From contig JAGEMR010000001.1 of NCBI GenBank assembly GCA_021030915.1, positions 186,001 to 250,000 on the forward strand: a stretch of DNA of 64,000 nt, given 5' to 3'. This document shows positions 1-12,039 of the stretch, piece after piece. The position numbers and the translations under genes were made by a program. This DNA comes from Astrothelium macrocarpum. Taxonomy: Eukaryota; Ascomycota; Dothideomycetes; Trypetheliales; Trypetheliaceae. Positions within the stretch are counted from its first letter, which is position 1. Every line of letters starts with the position of its first letter. A model generated the notes under the pieces. It did no database searches. It worked only from the letters and a program-made list of their open reading frames with translations, and had not been told where the DNA came from.

Positions 1-768
1 TTATTTTTAAATTCTCCATCAAATATATTCATATTCAATTTTCAATTCAATTTTAATTTATTTATTAATCTATTATTAAATTTTCTGAATCTTTTTTTAT
101 TATTTTTCAAATTATTCAATTTTCTTCTTTTACTATTATAATTCATAAATATATATTATTTTATTAAAATTAAAGAATTATATTTTATTATATTCAGAAA
201 ATATTTTCAACGATTTCCGATATCTTTTTTATTATTTATCAATTTTCATAAATTTAAAAAAATTTATGAATTCGTTTTAAAAAAGACATATTTATATATT
301 CTATTTGAAAATTATTATATTAAATATATCAATTTTTTTTTATAATAATGAATTGAATATAATATTCAATTTTTTACGAATTTATTTTTAATATTTTATA
401 TTAATTATAATTGAAGAATCTGAATTTGAAAATCGATCTAAATATTATTGAATATATCAAATATTGATTTAAATAAATATAATTAATGAATCAAATAATT
501 AGAATTCTATTTTAAATCATTCATTAATAATATTTTAAAATATAAATATTTTATATTATATTATTTAAAATAATAAAAAGAAATTAATTCTATTTAATAT
601 AATTAAATTTTATATATATTGAATAAATTTATTCAATTTGATATTATAATATTATATTAATGATTTAAATAAATTCATATTTAATAATTGAAATCGATGA
701 ATTGAATGAGAAGAATAGATAATAATCAAAATCTGTTATTTGTAATAATAATTAAAAATTTTTATAAT
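1..768 (-). pseudogene. RIP-degraded C-terminal half of transposase, element A
   Basis: This is the distal half of the transposase whose start lies at 12012 on the minus strand. Read from 768 downward, and joined through one copy of AAAAT to the sequence right of 9301, the frame continues without a break. Just right of the junction is ILNNYK, the decayed form of the DDE-superfamily ILDGH motif with Asp changed to Asn by a G-to-A change. At 661-717 is HSIHRFQLLNMNLFKSL, which matches the HSTHRLQPLDV block of pogo/Fot transposases. Many stops are present and the element continues beyond the left edge. Composition is extremely AT-rich. It is a dead relic; assignment to the Tc1/mariner pogo-Fot group is firm, the exact family is not known. 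Confidence 0.75.
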
Positions 769-773
769 AAAAT

Positions 774-1161
774 TGTTACGACCGCTATACCTGTGGGGTC
801 ACACTTCGGTATCCACCAACCACAGGGACAGGCCGTAGGTACCAATTCATCAATTCATCAGTGAAAAAATAAGATTCATCAGTTTATTAATGAGAAAATG
901 AGATTTATCAATTCATCAATGAAAGAATGAATTTTATTTATTTTATAATGAATAAATCAAATATATAAAAATATAATGAAATTAAATTAGTTTCGTTGTA
1001 TTTAAAATCATTTTTTAAATTAATTTTTGATAACGTTTTCAATAAAATTTTGAATATTAAATTTAAATTATTTTTTATTAATTCAGTTTTTTATTAATTT
1101 ATTTTAAAAATTATTTTAATTATAAATAGATTTGATTTTAAAAATATTTAAAAATATAATA
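774..1161 (+). repeat. 5' LTR of element B
   Basis: The 388-bp LTR aligns to 8909-9296 without gaps in the parts compared. Differences are almost all C/T or G/A transitions. The first 75 or so bases keep their C and G while the rest is degraded, the opposite of the 3' LTR, whose last 65 or so bases are preserved. No clear tRNA primer-binding site survives just after 1161. Confidence 0.92.
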
Positions 1162-1677
1162 TATTGAATATTTTTAAAATAAATTAATAAGAATAATCGT
1201 AGAATGATGATAATATATTTTAGATTGAAAGAATCCGACTAATATCACGATTTGACGAAAAAATCAGAAAATCTGATGATTTTTATAAAAACTATTTTAA
1301 AATAAAAAATTGATTTAATATGATATAATTATATTTTAATTTTAAAGATATTATTCTAATTAATTAATTTTTTTTTATAAATATATTTATAAAAAAAAGA
1401 ATATTTTATTGGATTAAATCACGATTTATTAATTATATGAAAAGAATTAGAAATTTGGCGATTAATAATATATTCTAAAATTTTAATATATTCAAAAAAG
1501 AAATTAATAAAATATTCGGGATATTTAATTAATAAATAATAATTGAATAAATTATTTTGAATATCAAATAAAAAATTTTTATGATTAATTATATGATCAA
1601 ATTTCAGAAATATATTCAATAAATTGAATAAAATGATAAGATATTTTATTTTATATTTTATTGAGAATTTAAGAATA

Positions 1678-1740
1678 ACGTATCTGCATAGCGAGCGGAA
1701 CAACATAGCGAGCGGAACACCGCTCTGCACTTATACGAAC
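1678..1740 (+). repeat. Left TIR of element C with two 17-bp sub-repeats
   Basis: GC-rich against an AT-rich background. Sub-repeats ATAGCGAGCGGAACA(A/C)C lie at 1688-1704 and 1705-1721. The right TIR (3477-3539) is the inverted copy. The few mismatches are transitions and lie toward the inner end. Confidence 0.93.
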
Positions 1741-1776
1741 TTTTCTTTTTGACGCGACTTTTCTCTATATATAGAG

Positions 1777-3432
1777 ATGGAAACATCTTCTAAAGAGAAC
1801 AGAATGATTATGGCTCTCGAAATTTTAAAGAGAGACCAAAAATTTAGCGTACGAAAGGTTGTTCAAATCTATGAGGTCCCTCATACGACACTAATTACTC
1901 GACGTGATGGCCGATAATCACGATATGATATTTCAGCCAATTTAATGAATCTCATTGAAATAGAAGAGGAGGTGATTCTGAATCGTATTATAGATCTAAT
2001 CGATCGCGGTTTTCCGCCTAAACAAGATGATATACGAGATATGGCTGATTGTTTATGCGAAATTCGAAATACATCGCGTGTCGGACCTCGATGGGTTACA
2101 AATTTCGTACGATAGTAATTATCATTTAAAATACGATTCCAACGAAAGATTGATTATCAAAGAATATTAATTAAAGATCCTATAATTATATAAGATTGAT
2201 TTGATTTCATACATAATATAATTAATAAATATGGAATTATTAATATCAATATCTATAATTTCGACGAAATTGGTTTTTTGATGGGAATATTATCGCATAT
2301 AAAGGTTATTATTATCTCAGATCGTAAAAGAAGGCCTTATATAAAATAATCTGATAATCGAGAATGGGTTTCAGTAATCCAGAATATTTGTGCAAATGAT
2401 TGGGCGCTATCTTTATACGTCATTATAAAGAACAAATATCACCTTCTTTCTTGATATATAAATAGCGAATTTTCCATTATCTGGCGAATCCATCTAAACG
2501 CAAATGATTGGATAATAAATGAGATTAATCTAGATTAGTTATAACATTTTAAAAAATTTATAAAATTTCATACGACCGGCAAATATCGATTTTTAATTCT
2601 CGATAAATATAATAGCCACCATTCTTTTGAATTCGACAATTATTGTCAAAAAATGGATATTATTATTCTTTATATGCCTTCACATTCATCATATATCCTT
2701 CAGTCTTTTGATATAGAATATTTTGGTTCTTTAAAAATTTCGTATAATAAAGAAATTAAATATCTAATGTGGTCTCAATTTACACATATTACGAAAGACG
2801 ACTTCTTTTCCGTCTTTAAAAAAGCGTTTTTTGCCTCAATGGGTGAAAGAAATATACAAATAGGATTTCGAACAGCTGGCCTTATTCTATACGATTCAGA
2901 ATAAATGATTAATCGTCTGAATTTTAAATCTAAAATATCTACACCGTCAAATTCTTATTTAATAAATATCACATTTATAAATTCAAATATATTTAAAATT
3001 ATAAAAGATATAATATAAAATTTTACAAATCTAAAATTTAAAATCGTAAAATATCAAAATAATTTTCTAATTCAATTATATGATCTAATTAATATATAAA
3101 TGAAAGATATTTCAAAATTAGTATATGAATTAGTATTATTAAAAACGGAAAATAAAAACCTTCGTATGACAAATGAAATATTGAATAAACGTTGAAGAAT
3201 CAAAAAAACTCGATTATATGTTGGCGGATCATTTAATATTTCAGAAACAAATGCGCTATAATCACAAAAAGATGTTATTGAAATTAGAGAAAATGATATG
3301 TGTGAAAAGGATGGTCGTATAAATGGCAAGAATCCGCGCGTACGATATTGTAACAACTGCAAATAACCTGGGCATTATGCGCGAATATATCAGATAGATT
3401 CTTTAACCTCTGAAAAAGAGAATAACGATTAG
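1777..3432 (+). pseudogene. Transposase relic of element C (HTH_psq, DDE_1, CCHC zinc knuckle)
   Basis: The ATG at 1777 opens a readable helix-turn-helix (SVRKVVQIYEVPHTTL), stopped after about 45 residues by a CGA-to-TGA change. At 2653-2904 is an open piece typical of the end of the DDE_1 domain (LYMPSHSSYILQ, then RTAGLILYDSE). Near the end, 3349-3420 encodes CNNCK*PGHYARIYQ, a CCHC knuckle whose last Cys has become Tyr, with a TAG at 3430-3432. The order HTH, DDE core, zinc knuckle is known for fungal pogo/Fot transposases. Many nonsense changes; dead copy. Confidence 0.85.
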
Positions 3433-3476
3433 TTTTCACAATTATAATATAGTATTGTTGTGTTGATAAAAAAAAA

Positions 3477-3539
3477 GTTCGTACGAGTGCGGAGCGGTGT
3501 TCCGCTCGCTATGTTGTTCCGCTCGCTATGCAGATACGT
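3477..3539 (-). repeat. Right TIR of element C
   Basis: Inverted copy of 1678-1740 including both 17-bp sub-repeats. It ends GCAGATACGT followed by the TA target. Confidence 0.93.
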
Positions 3540-6500
3540 TAATATTAAAAATGAAATAATATATTATATGGATATTATAAATATTCTATCATAATTAATG
3601 AAAATTATGATTAAATTAGACGATAAATTATATATAAAAATTTTAAAAAAAAAATCATAAATTAATCGTTAAATGAAAAAATTTACGAATTTAGAATAAT
3701 GATTATGACGATTTTATAAATTTCAATTTATCAGAAAAGAAAAAAGAAAGAATAATATCCGTTTTAAAAAAGAATTTAAAAATAGAAAATATTATTTTTA
3801 TAAAAAAAAAGAATATTTTATAAAAAATTATTAATTTAAATTCAATATAATATAATGGAAAATCGTAATTATGAAAAAAGAAATTAATATAATTTTAATC
3901 AATGATTCGGATGAGAATATTTTAATCAAAAGAATCATTTAAAAAATATCTGATAAAAGAAATGAATGATAATTCGATTAATAAAATGATAATAAAAAAA
4001 AAGATCAATTTTTGATATCAAAAAATTTATAAAAAATATGAGAAAGATTATAAATATATATATCGTAAATAAATCAATAAATAAATTGAATTATATGAGA
4101 ATAATCAATTATAGAATTCATATTCTAATAATACGTAAAAAAAATATTAAAATATTCGAATTATGAAAATTATTATATGATTAGAATATATATTATATTT
4201 AATTATTCAATTTATATAATTATGATATAAATAATTAAAAAATAATTTGAAATTATAATAAAATTATTTTTAAAAAATTTCGAAATATAAAAAAATATTT
4301 TATTTGATATCAGAAATTCAGATTATAAAAAATTAATGAAATCAGAAAAATATTGAAATTATGAATATTTGATATTAGAATATTAAAATTATTAAAAAAT
4401 AAGAATCAATATTTGACGAAAAAATGTCATTAATATATAAAATTTAAAATATTCAAAATATAAAAAAATATAATAATAATAATATTATAATAAGAATTAT
4501 AAAAGATATATAAAAAATCAATAATTAAAAGGAATTTTTATAAATAAAAAAATAAAAGAAATTATATTTATGAATATATCATTATCAAAAAAAATAGAAT
4601 ATTTTTAAATAAATTTATTAATATAATCTATTTATGATTATTGAATTCGGGATTGTTTTTAAAAATAATTATTTATAAATAAAAAATATTTAGAATATGA
4701 AAAAATATATTATTTTTAATATAAAAATAAAAATTATGAAATTTATGTAATAAAAAAACTGGAATAATATGAATGAAATTCATGAATAAATTATAATTTT
4801 ATCATTTATTATATATATAAATGATAGAAAAAAATATATATATTAATTAATGAATGATTTTATAAAAATAAGAAAAATTATTCTTATCATAATAATAATG
4901 ATATAATATAATATTTACCGAATTTCATAAAATAAATAATGATCAAAATATATAAAATATGAGAAAATGATTTAGATTTTATATATAGGATATATATATA
5001 AATCTGAATATTATTCAAATATCCAATTATTTATTATATATTATAATTCTACTGACGGAGAATAAAATCAAGATATTAATTAATTCAGATATAAATGGAA
5101 ATTTTTTATTAAAAATATTTCAGAAATTATTGAATTTATTCAAAAAATCAAAACATAAAAAATATATAATATAAATAATAATAAAATAAAAAATATCAGA
5201 AATCAATAAAATTTTTTAAAAAATTCAATCATTATTTATGATTATCGTAAGATATATTAAGGAAATTATATTTAATATCATTATCATGATCAGATATAAT
5301 ATCATATTAAAATTATTATGATTATAATAATATAATTTAATAATTAATTGAAAATCTGAAATATTGGAAATAGACGAATATAATTATGGAATTATATCGG
5401 AATTTTTATATTTAAATAAAATAAAAAATAAGATGAATGATTATTTTGTGTAAATTATTTTAAAAAATGAAATTTTTATTAAAATAGATTCGGATATAAT
5501 AAATATTTTATTAAAATAAGAAAATTAAAAAATTAATAATTTAAAAATCATTCTAATAATTTCCGGAATTCCTTTGAAATATAAAAAATGGATATATTTT
5601 TTTAAAAAAAAATTAGATATTAAAATATTATTTAAATATTAATCATGAGATTATAAAATAAAATTTTTTATAAAAAAACAATTTACGTTCAGATTCATAT
5701 ATATATTATTCAATAAAAAATTTGAAATATTATAAAAATATTTAAATAAAAATTTAAAAAAGGATTTTATTAAAAAATTGGAATTATTTATAAAATATTT
5801 GATTTTTTTATATTAAAAAAAATGAAAATTTACGATTATATATTAATTATAAATAATTCAATGATATAATAATAAAAAATTAATATCCGTTATTCAATAT
5901 TATGAAATTATAAAATAAATTTTCGGATATATAATAATTTATTAAATTAAATTTATTAAAAATTTATAATTTTATATAAGTGAAAAAAAATGAAAAATGA
6001 AAAATAATATTTTAAATAAAATACGAATATTTTGAATATTTTATTATATTATTCAGATTCATAAATATATTAATTAATTATCAGATATTTATTAATGATA
6101 TATTATAATTATATTTTAATTGATTTATTATCGTATATTTAAATGATATTTTTATTTATTTTAAAATTCGAAATGAATATATATAATATATAAAATAGAT
6201 ATTTACGGAATTCGATAAATATGATTTATAATTAAAATTTTTGAAATATAAATTTTAAATTAAAAAAATCAATTTTTTAAATTATATTATTAAAATTGGA
6301 ATAATTTAAATTGATCTGAATAAAATGAAATCAATTAAAAATTGGCCAGAATCAAAGAATATAAAAAATATATAATTCTTTTTTGAATTTATTAATTATA
6401 ATCATAAATTCATTAAAAAATATTTTTTTAAAATTTAATTTTTAATAGAATTTATAAAAAAGAACAATTTTTTTATTTAAAAAAAATATGAAAAAATAAT

Positions 6501-8892
6501 ATTCGAAATATTTAAAAAAGATTATTTATAAAATCTTATATTGAAAATAATCAAATCATCAGAATTAATATAAATTGAAATTGATATATCCGATTTAATA
6601 ATAAAAATATATTTATAATAAAAAATAATAAATAGAAAATGATATTTAATAAAATATTATTCAAAAAATTTTTTTATTGTAATTATTATATTATAATATT
6701 GGAAAATTTATACCGAAAAATCATTATTTTTAAAAATTTTTATAAATTATAAAAATCTGATTTATTTTATAATTATGAAATAATTAAATTGATAATAAAT
6801 TAAATGATCAGAATTTTTAAAATAATGTAAATTTATTATTAAATATATTTCAGAAAAAAATAATTCCAGAATTAATATATTAAATCGAAAAACGGATTAT
6901 ATAAAAAAAAAATTAATAATTAAATGATTTTTAAATTAAATTAAAATAAAATATTATCAGAAAATTACGCCGAATTAAACGCAATTCTGACGATTATAAA
7001 AAAAGAATAATATATAAAATAAAAGGCGACCATTTTAAAAAATGAGATTAAAAAAATCATCAGAAAATATCATAATAAGAAATTTTATAAATATTCAGAA
7101 ATCGTTTAGATTATTAGAAATATTCAAAAAAATTGCCATTTCGATAGAATAAAAAAATATATCCAAAATTATATTATAAAATATGAATAATATCAGAAGA
7201 ATAAATATAATATATAGATAAAATAAAAAATAATTATATCAATTATAATATTAATTGGATTATTTAAATAAATTATTATAGATTTTATTATAAATTTATT
7301 AAAATCAGAAGATCCAATAACAGAATTCAAATATAATATTATTATAATTATTATAAATAAATTAATAAAATATATTATTATTGAATAATTCAAGAAAATA
7401 TATAAAATAATTCATACGGTCGAATTATTATTCTAAAAATTAATCAAATATTTTGAAATACTGATGAATATTATATCAGATAAAAATCAAAGATTTATTT
7501 CAATTTATTAGAATATTATTTTAAAAAAAATTAAAATCAAATTAAAAATATTTATAATATATTATAAAAAAACTGACGGATAAATGGAATATATAAATTA
7601 AATATTAAAATAATATCTGAAATATTATATTAATAAAAAATAAAATAATTGGATATTATTATTATTTATAACGTAATTAATATTAAATCAGAAAATATCT
7701 GTAATTATAAAAAAGATATTAATAAAATATATATTGGAATTATTAACAAGAATAAAAAAAATTGGAAGAAATAATATTTTTAAATTAAATATAAAAAGAC
7801 GTATATAAGAAATTGAAAATATTAATTGAAATAAGAAAAAATATTGATAAAATAAATGATTAATAATTTATTAAAAATATTAAAATAAATACGTTCAAAA
7901 AAATGGATTTTAATTAAAAGAAAAAAATAAAATATATTTATTTATTAAAAATTTCAAAAATGAATTATTAATTAAAAAATTAAAATTAATTAAAATCGGA
8001 TCATTTTTGATTTAAAAATAGAAAAATCCGATAAATTTCAAATTCAGATTATCATTAGATATAAAAATATATTCTATGTTTTATATATTTTTATTATAAT
8101 CAATAAATCTAATGATATTATGTTAAATTATTTTTTATTTTCAATCAGAAAAAAAAAAAAGAATTTGAAATGGAAGAAATATTCAATTATTATGATGGTT
8201 TATATTTAATTAAATAAAAAGAATATTCAGATTCGGAAAATATATAAGAAATATTAAAAAATCTGAAAAAATATCAATAAAAGATTAAAGAATTTTATAA
8301 ATGAAAAGGGATGTGTTATAAGGGATTGGATTAGTCTTTTTTTTCGAAATAGGTGCGTCAAAAAATTCCCATCATGATAATTACGGAATTATCAAATAAA
8401 ATATTTTCGGTTTGAATAAATGAATTCTAAATCAAAAATAATAGATTAATAATCGTTATTATTATAAAATAATTCTTATTATTATTAATATTTTTTAATA
8501 ACTCAAATTTATATATTTTTTTTTTTTTATATAATTTTTAATTTGATGGAATATTTTTTTATTTCGAAATAAATGAATCAGTATTTATATCAGTTTTTTT
8601 TTATTTTTTTCAATATATTTTTAATATTCATTATAAATCTTATTCAATAAAATTCAGAAAAGATTTATATATTTTCTATTATTTTTTATATATTCAGAAT
8701 ATTTCAAATGAGATTTTATAATAATATAAATAAAATCATAAAATAAATAACGATTATAAATAATAGAAATAAAAAAATCAAAATTAGAAATTTTATGTAT
8801 AAGACGAAGGTGGTCGGAAGAGGAATGAAAAGATATTATTAAAGAAATTTACGGAAAATTCGAAAATTTATAAATATATGAGATTATATATT

Positions 8893-8908
8893 AAAAAGAG
8901 AGGAATAG
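8893..8908 (+). other. Polypurine tract of element B
   Basis: A purine-rich run, AAAAAGAGAGGAATAG, lies directly against the first base of the 3' LTR. This is where the plus-strand primer of LTR retrotransposons sits. Confidence 0.7.
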
Positions 8909-9296
8909 TATTATGATTGTTATATTTATAGGATCATATTTTGGTATTCATTAATTATAGGGATAAATCGTAGATATTAATTCATCAATTCATTAATAAG
9001 AAAATGAAATTCATTAATTCATTAATAAAAAAATGAGATTTATCAATTCATTAATGAGAAAATGAATTTTATTCATTTCGTAATGAATAAATCAAATATA
9101 TAAAAATATAACGAAATCAAATTGATTTTATTATATTCAAAATCATTTTTTAAATTAGTCTTTGATAACGTCTTTAGTAGAATTTTAAATATCAAATCCA
9201 AATCATTTTTTATTAGTTCAGTCCTTTATCGATTCATTTCAGAAGTCACCTTGACCGCAGGTAGACTTGACTTCAGGGATACCTGGGATCATAACA
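8909..9296 (+). repeat. 3' LTR of element B
   Basis: Partner of 774-1161, same length, ending CCTGGGATCATAACA and followed by the duplicated target AAAAT. Its 5' part is fully transition-mutated relative to the 5' LTR, and its last 65 or so bases are nearly intact. Confidence 0.92.
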
Positions 9297-9301
9297 AAAA
9301 T

Positions 9302-10012
9302 AAAATTTATAATTATTTAATATAAATAATTTTTATTTAAAATCGTTATTTATTTTATTTTTGATATTTTTATTAAATATTTTTTTGAATCAGATTAATT
9401 CAATTTTATTATTTATTCAATTTATTAAAAAGGATATAAAATTATATTGATGAATAATAGAATTCATATATTAAAATCATATATTTTATATAAAATCGGA
9501 TTGAATATTATAAATTAATGAAAAAAATAATATTTGATTATTTATAAAAATTATAACGAAAATAATAATTCATAAATGAAAATTATTTATATTTAATTTT
9601 CAAAAAAGATTTTATTTAAATATTAATTTATTAAATATACGACGATATTTCGAAAATTGGCCAATAATAAAATCTTTTTTATTCATATTATATATATTAT
9701 ATAAAAAGATATTATATTCAATAATTTTGAAAATCATTTAATATATTATTAATTAAAAAAATAATATTTTTGAATGATTTATATCATATTAAAATATAAT
9801 TAAATTAAATATAATTATTTATTTATTTTTAAATAAAATCGAATATTATGAAAAATATTGATTTCAATTATGATTAATGACGATATATAAAATGATTTAT
9901 TTAATTTTTTTTTATTAATATTGATAATAAAATTTCGAATTATTTAAATAATAGACGGAATTTTACGATTCGTAAATATATTAATTTATTGAATTAATAT
10001 CGATTTTTATTA
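9302..10012 (-). pseudogene. Middle part of element A transposase
   Basis: Minus-strand reading continues from 11827 across the element D insertion (single TA) with the frame kept. Just past the junction it reads ILIQ*INIFTNRKIPS, the decayed form of the CENP-B/psq second DNA-binding block with TNRG-PP. Further on is FIIGQFSKYRRIFNK, matching the conserved stretch after the first catalytic Asp in pogo/Fot transposases, and then WINNKIELI. It joins the 1-768 part across element B. Confidence 0.7.
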
Positions 10013-10014
10013 TA

Positions 10015-10082
10015 ACGTGGTTACCAAGCGAGTCGGACACCCAAGCGAGTCGGACACCCAAGCGAGTCGGACACTTTCCGCG
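10015..10082 (+). repeat. Left TIR of element D with three 17-bp sub-repeats
   Basis: Sub-repeats lie at 10024-10040, 10041-10057 and 10058-10074, followed by TTTCCGCGA, which pairs with TCGCGGAAA at the right end. Confidence 0.93.
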
Positions 10083-10129
10083 ACAATTCAATCTTTCAAT
10101 TTTGACAACATTTTTCTCCGCAATAACAT

Positions 10130-11717
10130 ATGGAATTCTCTTTAAAAGAAAATAGAATTATTCTTGTCTTAAACATTATTAAAAAAAACCAAAATTTTAA
10201 TATTCGAAAGGCTGTAAAATTTTATAATATTCCACATTCAATATTATATGATCGATATCATAATAAATTCTTATATAATAATAAAATATCCAATTCATGA
10301 AAATTTTGTGATATAGAAGAATCGTGTATTAAAAATTTTATTTTTGAATTGAATTTTCAAGAATATTTATTCAGAATCTTATATATATAAAATATGACTA
10401 ATTGATTATTGATTTAATACGATATGATATATATTGGATATAATTGGATTTCTAATTTTATTAGATGATATTCTGAATTTAAAACGCGTTTTACGCGTAA
10501 ATATGACTTCTAAAGGGTCTCATACGAAAATCCTATATTTATCAGAGACTGATTCTCTTTTATATCGAATATAATAATCAAATATGATGTGGATATAACT
10601 GATATCTTTAATTTTGATAAGATTAATTTTATAATAAATATTATTTCCTTCATCATGATAATTATATGTGTAAATTAATATAAAAAATCTAAATTAATTC
10701 AATCTAATAATCGGAAATGGATTATAATAATCCAAAAAATTAATTTTTAAAATTAAATAATTTCACCATTTTTGATGATTATGGATAAAAATCATTTTAT
10801 TAATTAATATAAAAATCGCATAATTCCATCAGATTAAATTATTTTTTTAAATAATAATGATTGAATAATATCAGTTTCTGATTTTAAATGAATATAAAAA
10901 TCATCATTTAATCAATTTTGAATTCTATTATAAAAAGAATAAAATTCTAATATTTTATATATCTTTTCATTCATTTTATATATTTCAATCATTTGATATT
11001 GGATATTTTAATTCATTGAAAAGAATATATAAACGTCAAATTGAAGATTTTATTCAGACGCATATTATATATATCACCAAAGTCGAATTTTTTTCAGCAT
11101 TTGCAGCCGTATTCAAAAAGATTTTTATTATAAAAAATATTCAAATAAATTTTAAAAGAATAAATCTTATTTTTTATGATTCAGAAAATATAATTTCTTG
11201 ATTTGATATTAAATTATATATTTTTATATCTTTAGAATTCTCATCAGAACTATCATTTTTATGAGAATCAAAAATATTATAAAATTCTATCGAAATAATT
11301 TCATAATCTGAATTTATTAAAAATCGAATTACGTAATATTATAATAATTCGCCAATATTAATTTTTATTAGAATTGATCAAATTACCAAAAATATATAAT
11401 AAATTATATATCGGATTATTCTTTTAAAAAAAAAGATTTCATCATTTTATAAAATGAATAAGATCTTTAATAAATACCGAAGAATTTCAAAAAATCGATT
11501 AAAAAAAAAAGAATCATTTTTCTTTCAAAATAATCAGAATTTAATAAATCAGAAAAATATTGCGCGGCCAATAAAAAATGAATTGTCTAAAAATAGCGGT
11601 CAGCGAATGAAAATAAAAACGTGAGAAAGACGATATAAATAATGCGGCAAATCTGGACATAATACGCGAATCTGTCAGGAAATTATAATAATCTCTTCTA
11701 AAAAGAATTCTGATTAA
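10130..11717 (+). pseudogene. Transposase relic of element D
   Basis: The ATG at 10130 starts a helix-turn-helix (NIRKAVKFYNIPHSILYDR) like that of element C. At 11016-11201 an open piece covers the end of the DDE_1 domain (YITKVEFFSAFAAVFKK, then NLIFYDSENIIS). At 11643-11680 is CGKSGHNTRICQ, most of a C-terminal CCHC zinc knuckle, with a stop at 11715-11717. The frame between these pieces is broken by many stops and mostly A/T codons. Dead copy. Confidence 0.83.
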
Positions 11718-11771
11718 TTTATATGAATTTTGATTGTTGTGATTGATATATGGTCGGGTTTTATTGTAAGA

Positions 11772-11824
11772 GTCGCGGAAAGTGTCCGACTCGCTTGGGT
11801 GTCCGACTCGCTTGGTAACCACGT
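11772..11824 (-). repeat. Right TIR of element D with two 17-bp sub-repeats
   Basis: Inverted sub-repeats lie at 11782-11798 and 11799-11815. One unit fewer than at the left end makes this TIR 17 bp shorter; otherwise it is identical. Confidence 0.93.
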
Positions 11825-11826
11825 TA

Positions 11827-12012
11827 TTGAAAAATTGGCTAATTTTTTTTAATATACGTCTTTTTTTGATCTATAAATTCCTTTATAATAATATGATAAT
11901 ATCGAATGATTAATTCCATATTTTTTGCTATCTCATTATAATTAAAAATTTTTTACATATCTGCTTCTATAATTATTACTTCAATTGGATCTATATTGGT
12001 AGAGTTATTCAT
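11827..12012 (-). pseudogene. N-terminal part of element A transposase
   Basis: The minus-strand ATG at 12012 opens MNNSTNIDPIEVIIIEADM, followed by FNYNEIAK and, after a 1-base frame slip, KYGINHSILS and KGIYRSKKDVY. This is the pattern of the helix-turn-helix at the start of fungal pogo/Fot transposases. It continues at 10012 across element D. Confidence 0.75.
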
Positions 12013-12039
12013 ATCTGAATATGTGATGGTGAGAAATAA

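Larger units (their letters stand above)
1678..3539 (+). mobile_element. pogo/Fot-like DNA transposon nested in element B gag (element C)
   Basis: The 1,862-bp element starts and ends with ACGT and is flanked by TA on both sides (1676-1677 and 3540-3541), the target duplication expected of Tc1/mariner transposons. Terminal inverted repeats are about 63 bp with only a few C/T differences. The interior carries a RIP-degraded transposase with an N-terminal psq-type helix-turn-helix, a DDE_1 core and a C-terminal zinc knuckle. It interrupts gag of element B, so it inserted after B. Confidence 0.93.
1380..8310 (+). pseudogene. gag-pol remnant of element B (gag, RT, RNase H, integrase, chromodomain)
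   Basis: Readable plus-strand fragments follow the Ty3/gypsy order. A gag fragment ends at 1677 and resumes in frame at 3542 once element C and one TA are removed (FY*EFKN then NIKNEI). The RT active site reads YLND at 6136-6147 in place of YLDD, followed by IFIY. The RT connection block starts at 6334 (IKNWPESKN). The integrase zinc-finger end (KYE*YQKNK, Cys changed to Tyr) is near 7180, and the integrase core is at 7281 (DFIINLLKSEDPIT). A C-terminal chromodomain lies at 8161-8310 (EFEMEEIFNYY, then KEYSDSEN). Numerous stops come from CGA/CAA/TGG changes. It cannot be functional. Confidence 0.88.
774..9296 (+). mobile_element. Ty3/gypsy chromovirus LTR retrotransposon (element B), RIP-inactivated
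   Basis: The element is bounded by two 388-bp LTRs and flanked by the perfect 5-bp duplication AAAAT (769-773 and 9297-9301). It begins TGTTACGACC and ends CATAACA. Without the nested element C it is about 6.66 kb, a normal gypsy length. Plus-strand remnants follow the gypsy order gag, reverse transcriptase, RNase H, integrase, chromodomain. Nearly every C and G in the body has become T or A, so no open frame survives. It sits inside the minus-strand transposase of element A, so it is younger than A and older than element C. Confidence 0.93.
10015..11824 (+). mobile_element. pogo/Fot-like DNA transposon inserted in element A (element D)
   Basis: The 1,810-bp element starts and ends with ACGT and is flanked by TA (10013-10014 and 11825-11826). 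Its TIRs begin ACGTGGTTACC and contain direct sub-repeats of CCAAGCGAGTCGGACAC, three on the left and two on the right. The interior encodes a RIP-degraded transposase related to that of element C but with different TIR sequence, so it is a separate family. It splits the minus-strand transposase of element A. Confidence 0.93.

Noticed and set aside
1..773. Possible telomere or subtelomere at the left edge
   Set aside because: No TTAGGG-type repeats. The sequence is the readable C-terminal half of a transposase.
7193..7393. Minus-strand 66-aa open frame in the AT-rich block
   Set aside because: It is antisense to the decayed integrase of element B (plus strand, DFIINLLKSEDPIT at 7281). Stop-poor stretches arise by chance in such AT-biased sequence.
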